A program made the translations under genes and the position numbers. Below, one piece after another: positions 18,314 to 28,008 of a DNA stretch of 44,697 bases (within the stretch, counting starts at the first letter, position 1; each line of letters starts with the position of its first letter). The DNA comes from Nitrosomonas sp. (GTDB taxonomy: Bacteria; Pseudomonadota; Gammaproteobacteria; Burkholderiales; Nitrosomonadaceae). The notes below the pieces were generated by a model, which saw nothing but the letters and a program-made list of their open reading frames with translations, was not told where the DNA came from and did not search any database. Location of the stretch: positions 1-44,697 of the forward strand of contig JAGOKN010000015.1 in assembly GCA_017994575.1 (NCBI GenBank), written 5' to 3'.

Positions 18314-20401
18314 TCAGAACGCCACAATACGAACGCGCACGCCGCCAAACACATTCAGCGGCGGCCCTGGTTCATAATAGCGCCCCAGCGCGGCATTAAT
18401 GCGGGTATTGGCGTTGTATTGCGCATCGAACAGATTGTTGATTCCGAAAAATACAGAACCTTCGATTCCATTGCGCTTCAGTTCCCAGCCCGCCAATAAC
18501 TGCCCGAGATTATAGGCAGGATTGGTTGCGGTATTGACATCATTGACGAAAAACTCGCCGACACGATGTACATGAACTTGCCCGAAGAAACCGAACGGGT
18601 GCGAATAGCGTACCAATCCTTCCCAACGATGTGTGGGAATGCCGGGGAAACTATTGCCTTTCAGACTGACATCGTTGACCACATATTTCTCGAATTCAAA
18701 ATCCGAATAGGTATAGCTGATTTCGCCACGCAGCCCTTTCCACTCTGGCGTGGCGAGACGGGTTTCCACGCCGATCCGGCGCGATTGTCCGGCATTGCGG
18801 AAAAATGCTCTTCCCGGTGATGAGGGCAATTCAAACGGCGTAATCTCATCCCAGGTGCGGATGAAAAATACTGCCGTATCGTATTGGAATCCAGCCGTGT
18901 TACCGCGAAAGCCCAGTTCGTTGCTGAGCGAGGTTTGTGCATTCAGGTTGGGGTTGAATCCGCCTCTTCCGGCGGGGTTATTGAGTAGCTCGGTGGTGGT
19001 CGGTGCTTCAAACACGGAAGCGACATGCGTATAAATCTGCTGCTGTTCGGTCAGGTGATAGACAAGCCCGGCGGAGCCGCTGGCTTGCGATACCGTGCGC
19101 GAGCCGGATTGATTGCCATCGGTTTTAAATTGGTCCTTGACTTGATAATTCAGCCAATCCCAGCGGCCACCGATGACCAGATCCAACTTATCTTTGATAT
19201 TCCATTCATTGCGGAAAAACGGCCCGGTGCTTTGCACGCGTTCGATTTGACTCAAATTCAACGCACTGCGCACACCGAAATTGTTATTGAACCGCTGGCG
19301 GTCATCGTTTTGTATGCCGTAATCGACTCCGATCAGAAATCGGTTGGGCCGGTTAAACAACATGTGATCGTTGACAAACTGCATCATCAATCCGCCCACC
19401 CAGCGATCAAACTGCACCTGGCCACCGTCAAAAAATGCCTGACGGCTTTGAAAATCACGATGCAGCAAGTGTGTGGTTACGCTGAATTCTTTGCCAGCAG
19501 ATAGCCTGTGACGGAAACGCGCTCCCATTTCCTCCTGGCGGATTTCCTCACCGGCGTTGTATTGCACATTGCGTGCCGAAGCTTGCCGGGGATTGGCTTG
19601 CCCCTCCGCGCTGGTCAACGCACCGGGATCTTTGGACAGTGGCGAATAAAATTCGCGGAATACCAGCATCAAGTCCGAATCGTCGCTCGTTTTGAAATTT
19701 AGTTTGGCTTGTGAAAATGTATTTTGCATCGCGCTGTGATCGCGCCAGCCGTCTTGTTGCAAGTGCGAGCCAAACAAGCTGTAACCGAAATTTCCATTGC
19801 GCCCGCCCATGAACAACTCGGATTTCAGGTAGCCATATTGACCAAACACCTGGCGCGGCATGATGACGAATTTTTCCGGCGGCGCTTCGCGCGTGGTGAT
19901 GTCGATCATGCCGCCGGAAGCATTGCCGTACAACGCCGCCGAAGGGCCGCGCACAATATCCATGCGTTCGATCAGCGAAGGGTCGATCGAATCCAACTGT
20001 GTTTGCCCATCCGGCAACGTCGCCGGAATGCCATCGACGCGCATCTGAATGCCGCGCACCCCAAACGGCGACCGCGCCCCAAACCCGCGAATCGCAATGC
20101 GCAAATCCTGCGTAAAGTTGAACTGGTTTTGGAAAAAAACCCCCGGCGTACCGCGCGCGAACTCATCCAACGTTGCGCCGGGCTGGTAGTGATGCTGCGG
20201 ATTGCGCGTGATCTGCGTGATACTGTTGGGAATCTGCGCCGGAGAGCGTTCGCTGCGGGTGGCGGTGATGTTGATGGTATCCATGCTGACCGCTGGCATT
20301 GATTTAGGTTCTTGCGACCAAGCAGAAGATGCCATTAAGATGGCGCTGAGGATAAAAAGGATAAAATTCACAAGATACTGAGTTAGATTGGATAGCGTCA
20401 A
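18314..20401 (-). CDS. TonB-dependent outer-membrane receptor
   Basis: This 695-aa outer-membrane receptor takes up a chelated metal or other ligand using TonB energy. It has an N-terminal signal peptide ending near SSAWSQ, a TonB-box-like MDTINITATR, and a plug domain with GVFFQNQFNF, IAIRGFGARSPFGVRGIQMR, DGIPATLPDGQ, ERMDIVRGPSAALYGNASGG. A 22-strand-type barrel follows and finishes with the aromatic C-terminal residue (VRIVAF) read by the BAM machinery. The FecA-like plug suggests a ferric siderophore or ferric citrate ligand, but the substrate cannot be read from sequence. No FecI/FecR sigma pair or ABC importer is adjacent. Confidence 0.92.
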   Translation of the reverse strand: MTLSNLTQYLVNFILFILSAILMASSAWSQEPKSMPAVSMDTINITATRSERSPAQIPNSITQITRNPQHHYQPGATLDEFARGTPGVFFQNQFNFTQDLRIAIRGFGARSPFGVRGIQMRVDGIPATLPDGQTQLDSIDPSLIERMDIVRGPSAALYGNASGGMIDITTREAPPEKFVIMPRQVFGQYGYLKSELFMGGRNGNFGYSLFGSHLQQDGWRDHSAMQNTFSQAKLNFKTSDDSDLMLVFREFYSPLSKDPGALTSAEGQANPRQASARNVQYNAGEEIRQEEMGARFRHRLSAGKEFSVTTHLLHRDFQSRQAFFDGGQVQFDRWVGGLMMQFVNDHMLFNRPNRFLIGVDYGIQNDDRQRFNNNFGVRSALNLSQIERVQSTGPFFRNEWNIKDKLDLVIGGRWDWLNYQVKDQFKTDGNQSGSRTVSQASGSAGLVYHLTEQQQIYTHVASVFEAPTTTELLNNPAGRGGFNPNLNAQTSLSNELGFRGNTAGFQYDTAVFFIRTWDEITPFELPSSPGRAFFRNAGQSRRIGVETRLATPEWKGLRGEISYTYSDFEFEKYVVNDVSLKGNSFPGIPTHRWEGLVRYSHPFGFFGQVHVHRVGEFFVNDVNTATNPAYNLGQLLAGWELKRNGIEGSVFFGINNLFDAQYNANTRINAALGRYYEPGPPLNVFGGVRVRIVAF

Positions 20402-20571
20402 AGTAGATCATACATAGGGCTTATGCGATCAATGCATGCTCATATTCAGAGTTGGCAAGAGTATAAAGTACTATTAAATCCTAATGTTTTTTAGCCAGTA
20501 TTAAAACCGATGGGAAAACCTGCTGGTTCCCTTGATTGCAAAAAATTCTAAAACAATTGGAAAAATACAAA

Positions 20572-21387
20572 ATGAATCATCATACGCGTCACGATACTCA
20601 GCTACTGGCGCCCAAAAACTGCATCATCCTGCTCGGTGCCAGCAATCTGACGTTATCTCTACGCCTAGTTACCCATCTGATGCAGCAACAGTTTGGCGGG
20701 CCGAGCGAGATTTTGGTGGCTGTCGGGCATGGGCGTGCGTATGGATCGGCTAATCAAGTGCTGTCGCGTGGGCTGCCGGGGATTGTTGCGAGTGGATTAT
20801 GGTCGCAGCTTGCTACAGCCGAACCATGTCCGACGGTTGCATTGTTGACGGATATTGGCAATGATATTTTGTTTGGATCGGCGCCGGAGCAAATTTTGCG
20901 GCAGGTGGAATGGTGCGTTGAGCAATTACAGATGCAATCTGCGCAGATTGTAATGACTAATCTGCCGATGGCTTCGATTGAAGATCTGTCCGAACGACGT
21001 TACACGTTTTATCGCAATGTTTTTTATCCGTTCTGTCGATTGCCCCGAAGTGAAACCGTGAGCCGGGCTCGATCCGTGTATCAAGGATTGATTGATCTGG
21101 CATCGCGCCGGAATTTTACGTTATATGAACAGGAACCGGTTTGGTTTGGGCCGGATGGTATCCATGTGCATTACTGGAAACGGCGAGCGTTTTATCGGGA
21201 TGTTCTTGGACACTTTGCAGTGCCTGGCTCCAATGACAAAATAGCTTCTGGTGAAAGTCGGAAGGAATTATTTTTGACCTGGCAACAACGCCCGAAATTT
21301 GCTTACAAGACGGTATTGGGACGAGAGATACAGTGCCGGCAACCGAGTGGCCGGTTAACGGATGGGTCAAGTGTTTTTAAGTATTGA
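20572..21387 (+). CDS. SGNH-type hydrolase, unknown substrate
   Basis: This 271-aa protein shows the four blocks of SGNH hydrolases: GASN at residues 22-25 (Ser24 as putative nucleophile), a Gly-containing block VGHGRAYG, GND at 96-98 (oxyanion-hole Asn), and DGIH at 195-198 (catalytic Asp and His). The GAS form of block I replaces the usual GDS. ATG 20572 is chosen over TTG 20536 because the extra residues lack family character. No signal peptide is visible, so it is probably cytoplasmic. The lipoprotein hydrolase gene follows about 70 bp later in the same direction. Substrate is unknown. Confidence 0.72.
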   Translation: MNHHTRHDTQLLAPKNCIILLGASNLTLSLRLVTHLMQQQFGGPSEILVAVGHGRAYGSANQVLSRGLPGIVASGLWSQLATAEPCPTVALLTDIGNDILFGSAPEQILRQVEWCVEQLQMQSAQIVMTNLPMASIEDLSERRYTFYRNVFYPFCRLPRSETVSRARSVYQGLIDLASRRNFTLYEQEPVWFGPDGIHVHYWKRRAFYRDVLGHFAVPGSNDKIASGESRKELFLTWQQRPKFAYKTVLGREIQCRQPSGRLTDGSSVFKY

Positions 21388-21458
21388 TTGGGCGAGCGGA
21401 GTAAATTGATCAACGATAGTGTTGCAGTGGTACTCAAAGCGGCGGAAATTTTACCTTA

Positions 21459-22751
21459 ATGATGATTCTGGCATTCCGTCTAACATTCTTTTTAAATGGG
21501 CAGTTACCGGCCGAACCACGATGGCGAAAAGCGCCGTCAAATGGAGCTTGCTTATTTGGCAGGGCGAGAATTCTGATAAGCCTGTTTCTGATATTGGTGG
21601 TGTTATCCGGTTGTGTGCATCAGAAGTTTGTCAGCGAACCTTATCCTCGCTGGGGGGATGAAAGCAGTATTTCTCAATCGGATGGTAATGTACCGCTGAT
21701 TCTGCGGACGCTTGTTCCGCCAGAGCCCGCTAAAGCGCCAGCCTGTGTATTGCTGGTTCACGGCATGAATGAACATATCGGGCGTTATGGCGAAGTGGCG
21801 CATTATTTTTCCCGGCAGTTTTTTGTAGCAGGGTTCGATTTCTACGCGCACGGCCTTTCCAACCCGGTACTGCAGCAGGCGGATCAAGCACTTGCGGCAG
21901 GTGCAGGCAAACAGGAGGTTGGCGATGCTTTCCTGGCGCAATCATTGTTGCATGATCTGGAACCGCTGCGTCAAACTCTGGATCGTGCACTCAGGCAGAC
22001 GATTGCGCTGTGCGATGCACAGAGTGATTCGAAACGGCCTGTGTTTATTGTTTCACACAGCCTGGGTGCTCTGGTTGCCGCTTCTTATTTGATGCAAGTT
22101 CGGAATGAAGATGATCCGACCAAGCGCGTGCGGGGTATTGTTTTTCTGGCACCGGCATTTGCTGTCAGTGAACCGCCCGGATGGCGCGGTTGGGTGGCAA
22201 ATCCGTTGATCAAGCTGTCTTTTCACGCCGAGACGCATTTTTTGCACCCGCAGAATGAGCCTTTGCCGTTGTTACTATTCAATCAGTTACTCTCATTGAT
22301 AACGGTGCCCCTATTAGATGGCATATTCGAAGTATCTTCCTGGCCGGGTTTGCGAAGTTTTATGACGCCAGTCTCACCAGGTTGGGTGACGGATTATCTA
22401 ACCGATAGTGAAGCAGAAAAGACGCGCTTACGCGCCGATAATTGGATCGTCCGCCGCAGCTTGTTGCGCTACGTGAAAGGTATTGAAGAAGAAGTTGTGC
22501 GTTTTCGCCGTAAAATGGATCAATTCAAAATACCTTATTATCTGGTTTATTCTGCGCATGATCCGATTACCCCAGCCTGGGGCAATGAGGATTTCGCTCG
22601 CGCTACCTTAAAGAATCATTCTGATAACGAAGTCTTGGCGTTGCCCAATCTGCATTATCACCAGCATCTGTTTCTAAAAGAACCTGTGCGCACTGAGATA
22701 TTGAAAGATATCGAACTATGGATGGATCGCCGATTGCATGCGTTAGAGTAA
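21459..22751 (+). CDS. Lipoprotein alpha/beta hydrolase (monoglyceride-lipase-like)
   Basis: This 430-aa alpha/beta hydrolase of the Hydrolase_4 / monoacylglycerol-lipase type probably cleaves acyl esters at the cell envelope. The core shows CVLLVHGMNEHIGRYGEVAHY, FDFYAHGLSNP, nucleophile elbow SHSLG with Ser201, Asp368 in HDPITPAWG, and a His cluster at 399-403 (LHYHQH) holding the third triad residue. The N-terminus has the hydrophobic stretch ILISLFLILVV followed by lipobox LSGC with Cys52. About 35 residues precede the hydrophobic core, which is long for a lipoprotein signal. No better start codon is seen in frame after the tandem ATG at 21459 and 21462. Confidence 0.8.
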   Translation: MMILAFRLTFFLNGQLPAEPRWRKAPSNGACLFGRARILISLFLILVVLSGCVHQKFVSEPYPRWGDESSISQSDGNVPLILRTLVPPEPAKAPACVLLVHGMNEHIGRYGEVAHYFSRQFFVAGFDFYAHGLSNPVLQQADQALAAGAGKQEVGDAFLAQSLLHDLEPLRQTLDRALRQTIALCDAQSDSKRPVFIVSHSLGALVAASYLMQVRNEDDPTKRVRGIVFLAPAFAVSEPPGWRGWVANPLIKLSFHAETHFLHPQNEPLPLLLFNQLLSLITVPLLDGIFEVSSWPGLRSFMTPVSPGWVTDYLTDSEAEKTRLRADNWIVRRSLLRYVKGIEEEVVRFRRKMDQFKIPYYLVYSAHDPITPAWGNEDFARATLKNHSDNEVLALPNLHYHQHLFLKEPVRTEILKDIELWMDRRLHALE

Positions 22752-22971
22752 CTCGCTGATGGCGTTGTATGCATTTTGTATCGATGACAATCGAAGCTGG
22801 TTACTCAGATGACACAAAAACAATCTGTTTCAGTTTGCCTAGCTTTGTTGACTGGAAGGCAACAGCCTATTAATTAATGGCTGTGTCATGACGGTTGGTG
22901 TCGGTTGTTGACTTCACTTATACTTCACCAGTAATCAAAAAATATTTCAAACAGAATATAAGGTGATACGA

Positions 22972-23310
22972 ATGCTGAAAGCGACATTATCCGATCTGAT
23001 GAAGCAAATTCCAGGTAAGGCTTCTGCGGAATGGCCGATGGGTGAGCCGTTTACGCAAGCTTTCGCGCATGGCTCGATGTCGGTTGAAGTCTATGCGCCC
23101 AGGGGGACGGATATACAGACCCCGCACGATCAGGATGAGCTGTATTTTATCCATTCCGGTCATGGCGAGTTCGTCGTGGCTGGTGAACGCCATCAGTTTG
23201 AGCCGGGTATGGTATTTTTTGTGGCGGCCCATGTGGAACATCGCTTTGAGAATTTTTCGCCGGATTTTTCTACTTGGGTGGTGTTCTGGGGGCCTAAGGG
23301 TGGTGAATAA
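22972..23310 (+). CDS. Cupin-domain protein
   Basis: This 112-aa single-domain cupin has unknown substrate. The first cupin motif is seen as PHDQDELYFIHSGHGEFVVAGE (metal ligands His, Glu and probably Asp) and the second as FEPGMVFFVAAHVEHRFENF. The ATG at 22972 has AAGG about nine bases upstream; a GTG at 22963 overlaps that site and is less likely. It precedes the ArsC/Spx-like gene by 39 bp and is likely cotranscribed with it. Small cupins of this kind include isomerases, dioxygenase-like proteins and ligand sensors, so no function is assigned. Confidence 0.8.
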   Translation: MLKATLSDLMKQIPGKASAEWPMGEPFTQAFAHGSMSVEVYAPRGTDIQTPHDQDELYFIHSGHGEFVVAGERHQFEPGMVFFVAAHVEHRFENFSPDFSTWVVFWGPKGGE

Positions 23311-23349
23311 GCTGCCGGTAGCTGATTTCTGAATACGAGGGTCACATCA

Positions 23350-23703
23350 ATGCTCAAACTTTATGGCTATAAACAGTGCGGTACTTGCCGCAAGGCAGAG
23401 CAATTCCTGCAGCAAGCTGGCATTGGCTACGAATTTATCGATATCACTGAAAACCCACCGGCCGCAGAAGAGCTGGCTGCCATTGTCGAACGTGCCAGCG
23501 TTCCTTTGAACAAGCTCTTCAACACCAGCGGTGTGCAATATCGCGAATTGAAAATCAAGGATCAATTGCCTGGACTATCTGACCAGGCGATATTCGTTTT
23601 GCTGGCCGGTAATGGCCGTTTGATCAAAAGACCGCTAATTACCGACGGAAAGCGCGCGACGGTGGGATTCAACGCGCAGCAATTTGCGGCTGTCTGGAGT
23701 TGA
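23350..23703 (+). CDS. ArsC/Spx/YffB-family thioredoxin-fold protein
   Basis: This 117-aa protein belongs to the arsenate-reductase-like family in the Spx/MgsR branch. It opens with KLYGYKQCGTCRKAEQFL, a CxxC at Cys11 and Cys14, then FIDITENPPAAEEL and the conserved LIKRPLITDGKRATVGF. The Arg-Pro-Leu segment is shared with ArsC and Spx. Arsenate reductases use a single Cys, whereas the CxxC here resembles Spx-type redox switches and YffB. No ars genes are nearby, so arsenate reduction is not supported by context. Confidence 0.83.
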   Translation: MLKLYGYKQCGTCRKAEQFLQQAGIGYEFIDITENPPAAEELAAIVERASVPLNKLFNTSGVQYRELKIKDQLPGLSDQAIFVLLAGNGRLIKRPLITDGKRATVGFNAQQFAAVWS

Positions 23704-23879
23704 TTTCTGCTCGATCATGATGGTTGGCAAGCTGCCGGCAATTTGAGGTTAACTAATCAGTCTTCATGTTCAGCTAACCAAACAAACTTGCGCTTTGCGA
23801 CTCATGCTTGTACTCTTTCAGCCATAGTCGGCATGAATTGGGTTTTATTCCATATAACCGGATCAAGCAGGAGGCAAAA

Positions 23880-26399
23880 TTGGGTGAGCAACGTTTTTTA
23901 GTGCGCAAGGCGGCGGTACTCGGGGCTGGTGTGATGGGGGCGCAGATAGCGGCGCATTTGGTGAATGCCAATATCGAAACAATGCTGTTCGAGTTGCCGG
24001 GGGAAGTGAATAATCCCAATGCCAATGTGATCAAAGCGGTGGAGAAGCTCAAAAAGCAGGAGCCTGCGCCACTGTCGGTTAAAGCCAAGGCGACTTTTAT
24101 CCTGCCAGCCAATTATGATCAGCATCTGGAATTGCTCAAAGATTGCGATCTGGTGATCGAAGCGATTGCTGAGCGTATGGACTGGAAGCGTGATTTGTAC
24201 ACCAAGATTGCTCCTTATCTGGGTGAACATACGATTTTTGCCAGCAATACCTCCGGATTATCCATCAATCAATTGGCAGAAGCTTTTCCGGAGGCGTTGC
24301 GTCATCGGTTTTGCGGTATCCATTTTTTCAACCCCCCTCGCTATATGCATCTGGTCGAATTGATTCCTTGCCAGGCCAGCGATGCGGGCATGCTCGATGA
24401 TCTGGAAGCATTTCTCGTGACTTATCTGGGCAAAGGCGTGATTCGTGCCAAAGATACGCCGAATTTTATCGCCAATCGCATCGGTGTATTTTCTTTGTTG
24501 GCCACCATGCATCATGGCCGGGCGTTTGATTTTGGTTTTGACCTGGTCGATGCGCTGACGGGCGCCCTGATTGGGCGCCCCAAAAGCGCCACATTCCGCA
24601 CCGCTGATGTGGTTGGATTGGATACGCTGGCGCATGTCATCAATACCATGCGCGATACGTTGCCGGATGATGCCTGGCACGCGTATTTTGCCGTGCCGGA
24701 TTGGTTGCAGGGCTTGATTCAGGCGGGTGCACTGGGGGAGAAAGTTAAACGCGGGGTATATCAGAAAGAAAAAAATGAAATTTATGTGTTTGACTTGCCA
24801 ACACAGGCCTATCGTCTATCTGCTGGAGAAGTGGATGAGGATCTGAAACGCTTGCTGAAATATAGCAACCCGACTGAAAAGTTTGCGGCTTTGCGCACTA
24901 GTTCGCAGCCGCAGGCACAGTTCTTGTGGTCGATTTTTCGAGATTTATTTCATTATTGTGCGGTGCAACTGGAATCCATCGCCGATAATGCACGTGATCT
25001 GGATTTGGCCGTACGTTGGGGATTTGGCTGGAATCAGGGTCCCTTTGAGATTTGGCAAGCAGCTGGCTGGAAACAGATAGCCAATTGGATTCAGGAAGAT
25101 ATCTCCGCTGGAAAGACCATGAGTCAGGCACCATTGCCACAATGGGTCATGGCGATTGCTGATAGTGACACGCAAAGTGTGCATACGCCGCAAGGCTCTT
25201 TTGCACCGAGAAGCGGAAAACCGCAACCACGTTCAAAATTGCCGGTATATCAACGCCAGTTGTTTCCGGATTGTTTGATCGGCGAACAAGCATCCTACGG
25301 GGAAACCATCTTTGAAACTGATGTGGTCAGGATGTGGCATACCGGAGATCAAATAGCCATACTTAGTTTCAAAAGCAAAATGCACACTATTGGTATCGAT
25401 GTGTTGCAAGGCGTGCAGCAGGCGATCAAGGAAGCTGAGCAAAACTGGCGCGCGCTGGTGATTTGGCAAACTGAGCCGCCGTTTTCAGCCGGTGCTAATT
25501 TGCAGAAGGCCACCGAGCGACCTAAGCCCGACGCGCAACATGGCAACGTGCCAGCTGCGCCGCCATCGCCATTTCAGTCGTTCCTGAAAAAGTTTAAGAA
25601 ATCGGCTCAGACGACAGTGCTGCAAGTGGCGCGTGAATTGGATCTCGCCGATGTGTTGATGGCCAAGAAACTGGCGGAGGTGGATGGAATGATCAAGCAA
25701 TTCCAGCAGACTTCACAGGCGCTGCGCTATTCGATGATTCCGACCGTGGCTGCGGTGGATGGTCTGGCGCTGGGCGGGGGGTGCGAATTTGTCATGCATT
25801 GCGACCGTGCGGTAGCGACATTGGAGAGCTATATCGGCTTGGTGGAAGTGGGCGTTGGATTGTTGCCGGCGGGCGGCGGGTGCAAGGAATTTGCGCTCCG
25901 CTCTGCGCAAAATGCCAAAGATGGCGATCCTTTTCCGCAATTGAAATATTATTTCCAGACAGTGGCGATGGCGGAGCTGGCCAAAAGTGCCGAGCAGGCA
26001 AAGGAACTTGGTTATTTGCGCTTGGCGGATACGGTGGTGATGCATCGTTTCGAGTTGCTGCATGTGGCCAAAGCGCAGGCAATGGCGTTAGCGGAGGCTG
26101 GCTACCGTCCGCCATTGAAAAACCGGGAGATTCCGGTGGCGGGTAATACCGGCATTGCAACCATTCAGAGTCAGTTGGTTAATTTGCGGGAAGGCGGCTT
26201 CATTTCCGAGCACGATTACTTGATAGGCAATAAAGTCGCGCATGTGATGTGTGGCGGTGATTTAACGCCGGGCAGCCTAGTGGATGAAGATTGGTTCCTG
26301 GAACTGGAACGCGCAGCGTTTATGGAATTGCTGGCGACTGAAAAAACACAGGCGCGGATTGAATATACGCTGAAAACCGGTAAACCATTAAGAAACTGA
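23880..26399 (+). CDS. 3-hydroxyacyl-CoA dehydrogenase / enoyl-CoA hydratase (beta-oxidation)
   Basis: This bifunctional enzyme carries out hydration and NAD-dependent oxidation of acyl-CoA intermediates. I start it at TTG 23880, which has a perfect AGGAGG five bases upstream and gives 839 residues. Upstream in-frame residues look non-coding. The order is dehydrogenase first (VRKAAVLGAGVMGAQIAAHLV, NTSGLSINQLA, His148 in CGIHFFNPPRYMHLVELIP, KDTPNFIANRIG), hydratase/isomerase fold second (from about 490, with GLALGGGCEFVMHCDRAVA from 628). This is the FadN-like order and the reverse of E. coli FadB. A 50-bp gap separates it from the thiolase gene, as in a fadBA operon. Confidence 0.93.
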   Translation: MGEQRFLVRKAAVLGAGVMGAQIAAHLVNANIETMLFELPGEVNNPNANVIKAVEKLKKQEPAPLSVKAKATFILPANYDQHLELLKDCDLVIEAIAERMDWKRDLYTKIAPYLGEHTIFASNTSGLSINQLAEAFPEALRHRFCGIHFFNPPRYMHLVELIPCQASDAGMLDDLEAFLVTYLGKGVIRAKDTPNFIANRIGVFSLLATMHHGRAFDFGFDLVDALTGALIGRPKSATFRTADVVGLDTLAHVINTMRDTLPDDAWHAYFAVPDWLQGLIQAGALGEKVKRGVYQKEKNEIYVFDLPTQAYRLSAGEVDEDLKRLLKYSNPTEKFAALRTSSQPQAQFLWSIFRDLFHYCAVQLESIADNARDLDLAVRWGFGWNQGPFEIWQAAGWKQIANWIQEDISAGKTMSQAPLPQWVMAIADSDTQSVHTPQGSFAPRSGKPQPRSKLPVYQRQLFPDCLIGEQASYGETIFETDVVRMWHTGDQIAILSFKSKMHTIGIDVLQGVQQAIKEAEQNWRALVIWQTEPPFSAGANLQKATERPKPDAQHGNVPAAPPSPFQSFLKKFKKSAQTTVLQVARELDLADVLMAKKLAEVDGMIKQFQQTSQALRYSMIPTVAAVDGLALGGGCEFVMHCDRAVATLESYIGLVEVGVGLLPAGGGCKEFALRSAQNAKDGDPFPQLKYYFQTVAMAELAKSAEQAKELGYLRLADTVVMHRFELLHVAKAQAMALAEAGYRPPLKNREIPVAGNTGIATIQSQLVNLREGGFISEHDYLIGNKVAHVMCGGDLTPGSLVDEDWFLELERAAFMELLATEKTQARIEYTLKTGKPLRN

Positions 26400-26448
26400 T
26401 TAAAAACAAGAACACCTATTCCAAGATCGACGATCCACGGAGAAAACC

Positions 26449-27648
26449 ATGACTAAGCAAACTCAAGAAGCCTATATCGTAGCTGCTGCCCGCACACCGG
26501 TTGGCAAAGCGCCGCGCGGCATGTTCAAGAATGTGCGCCCGGATGACATGCTGGTGCACGTATTACACGCGGTGATGAAGCAGTGCCAAGGATTGGATCC
26601 GGCAGCGATCGATGATGTGATTGTCGGTTGCGCCATGCCGGAAGCCGAACAGGGCATCAATGTCGCGCGCGTGGCGTTGCTGCTGGCTGGTTTGCCGAAT
26701 AGCGTGGCTGGTATGACAATCAACCGTTTTTGTGCATCAGGTCTGCAATCCGTTGCACTGGCAGCCGACCGTATTCGTCTGGGTGAAGCCGATGTGATGA
26801 TTGCAGCCGGCACTGAAAGCATGAGCATGGTGCCGATGATGGGCAATAAAGTTTCCATGAATCCGGCCATATTCGAGCATAAGGAAGATGTCGCGATTGC
26901 TTATGGTATGGGCATGACGGCCGAGAAAGTGGCGGAGCAATGGAAAGTATCTCGTGAAGATCAGGATGAATTTGCCATGACCAGCCACTTGCGTGCCTTA
27001 AAAGCCATTGAAACGGGTGAGTTTCAACAAGAAATCGCACCGTACCGGGTAGACGAGAAACGTCCTGATCTGATCACACATACCGTACACGAAGAAATTG
27101 CCATCAAAGGTACCGATGAAGGGCCACGTGCCGGTACCAGTCTCGAAGTGTTGGCCAAATTGCGGCCGGTTTTTGCAGCCAAAGGTTCCGTGACCGCAGG
27201 AAACAGCTCACAGATGTCCGATGGTGCGGGGGCTGTGGTGTTGATGAGCGAAGCTGCGATGCAGCGCTTTAATCTTTCCCCGCTAGGGCGTTTTGTCGGG
27301 TTTTCAGTGGCGGGTGTGCCGCCCGAGATTATGGGAGTAGGCCCTATTCAAGCCATTCCCAAAGTACTGAAGCAAACCGGCATCAAACAAGATGACCTGG
27401 ACTGGATTGAATTGAATGAAGCATTTGCTGCCCAGAGTCTGGCCGTGATTCGTGATCTGGGATTGGACCGCAGCAAAGTGAATCCATTGGGAGGAGCGAT
27501 TGCATTGGGTCATCCGCTCGGAGCGACTGGCTCTATTCGCGTGGCGACTTTGCTGCACGGATTGCGTCGCCATCAAAAGAAATACGGCATGGTTACCATG
27601 TGTATTGGCAGCGGCATGGGAGCAGCCGGTGTGTTTGAAGCACTTTGA
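26449..27648 (+). CDS. fadA: Acetyl-CoA acyltransferase (3-ketoacyl-CoA thiolase)
   Basis: This 399-aa thiolase cleaves 3-ketoacyl-CoA to acetyl-CoA and a shortened acyl-CoA, the last beta-oxidation step. The nucleophile Cys95 lies in [18 protein letters not shown], the catalytic His355 in [17 protein letters not shown], and the general-base Cys385 in [14 protein letters not shown]. The N-terminal [19 protein letters not shown] and length match degradative thiolases. The gene follows the dehydrogenase/hydratase gene in the same operon and has its own ribosome site (GGAG upstream of ATG). Confidence 0.95.
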   Translation: MTKQTQEAYIVAAARTPVGKAPRGMFKNVRPDDMLVHVLHAVMKQCQGLDPAAIDDVIVGCAMPEAEQGINVARVALLLAGLPNSVAGMTINRFCASGLQSVALAADRIRLGEADVMIAAGTESMSMVPMMGNKVSMNPAIFEHKEDVAIAYGMGMTAEKVAEQWKVSREDQDEFAMTSHLRALKAIETGEFQQEIAPYRVDEKRPDLITHTVHEEIAIKGTDEGPRAGTSLEVLAKLRPVFAAKGSVTAGNSSQMSDGAGAVVLMSEAAMQRFNLSPLGRFVGFSVAGVPPEIMGVGPIQAIPKVLKQTGIKQDDLDWIELNEAFAAQSLAVIRDLGLDRSKVNPLGGAIALGHPLGATGSIRVATLLHGLRRHQKKYGMVTMCIGSGMGAAGVFEAL

Positions 27649-28008
27649 GCAAATTGGGTGGGGCGGGTGATTGGGGACTGTGCTGAATCAGCGTGTCCGG
27701 CATTCTGTTTTTACCCGTAATGCGCTGTTCCGCGATGACCGCTACGATATTCATGCAATTCTTTAAGTTTCATTAAGTGAATAACTAAAATATTCTTTGC
27801 AGGTAAATCGAGAATCTTGGTCAATTTAAACGGGTCGTATGCATTTGTCAGCACTCAAAAGGTACATTGCAGGTAATAAAAGTTAGCTATGCTATAGCTC
27901 ATCTTTTCACTAGATGAATAAGCAATGATTCAGTACATTATCCAGTGCTTGGGTGATGAATGTCTTCGGTCATAGATCACAAATATTGATTCTAATCAGG
28001 TTATTTTT
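27649..28008. other. Intergenic region between fadA and the DUF3422 gene
   Basis: No gene is seen in these 360 bases. They contain a 10-bp direct repeat TTGCAGGTAA (27797-27806 and 27867-27876, 70 bp apart) and a small dyad around AGCTATGCTATAGCT near 27886-27900. The dyad could be an operator or leader hairpin for the DUF3422 gene, but no convincing promoter can be fixed. Confidence 0.4.

Noticed and set aside
17884-18399. 171-codon plus-strand frame over ldhA
   Set aside because: Antisense to a well-supported gene; residues show no family features.
19724-20302. 192-codon plus-strand frame over the TonB receptor gene
   Set aside because: Antisense, Arg/Ala-rich as expected from the complement of a GC-rich stretch.
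22862-22884. Short hairpin ACAGCC...GGCTGT after the alpha/beta hydrolase
   Set aside because: Only 6 bp with an AT-rich loop and no T-run; could be chance.
23350-23703. Annotation as arsenate reductase
   Set aside because: CxxC and context fit the Spx/YffB branch; there are no ars genes nearby.
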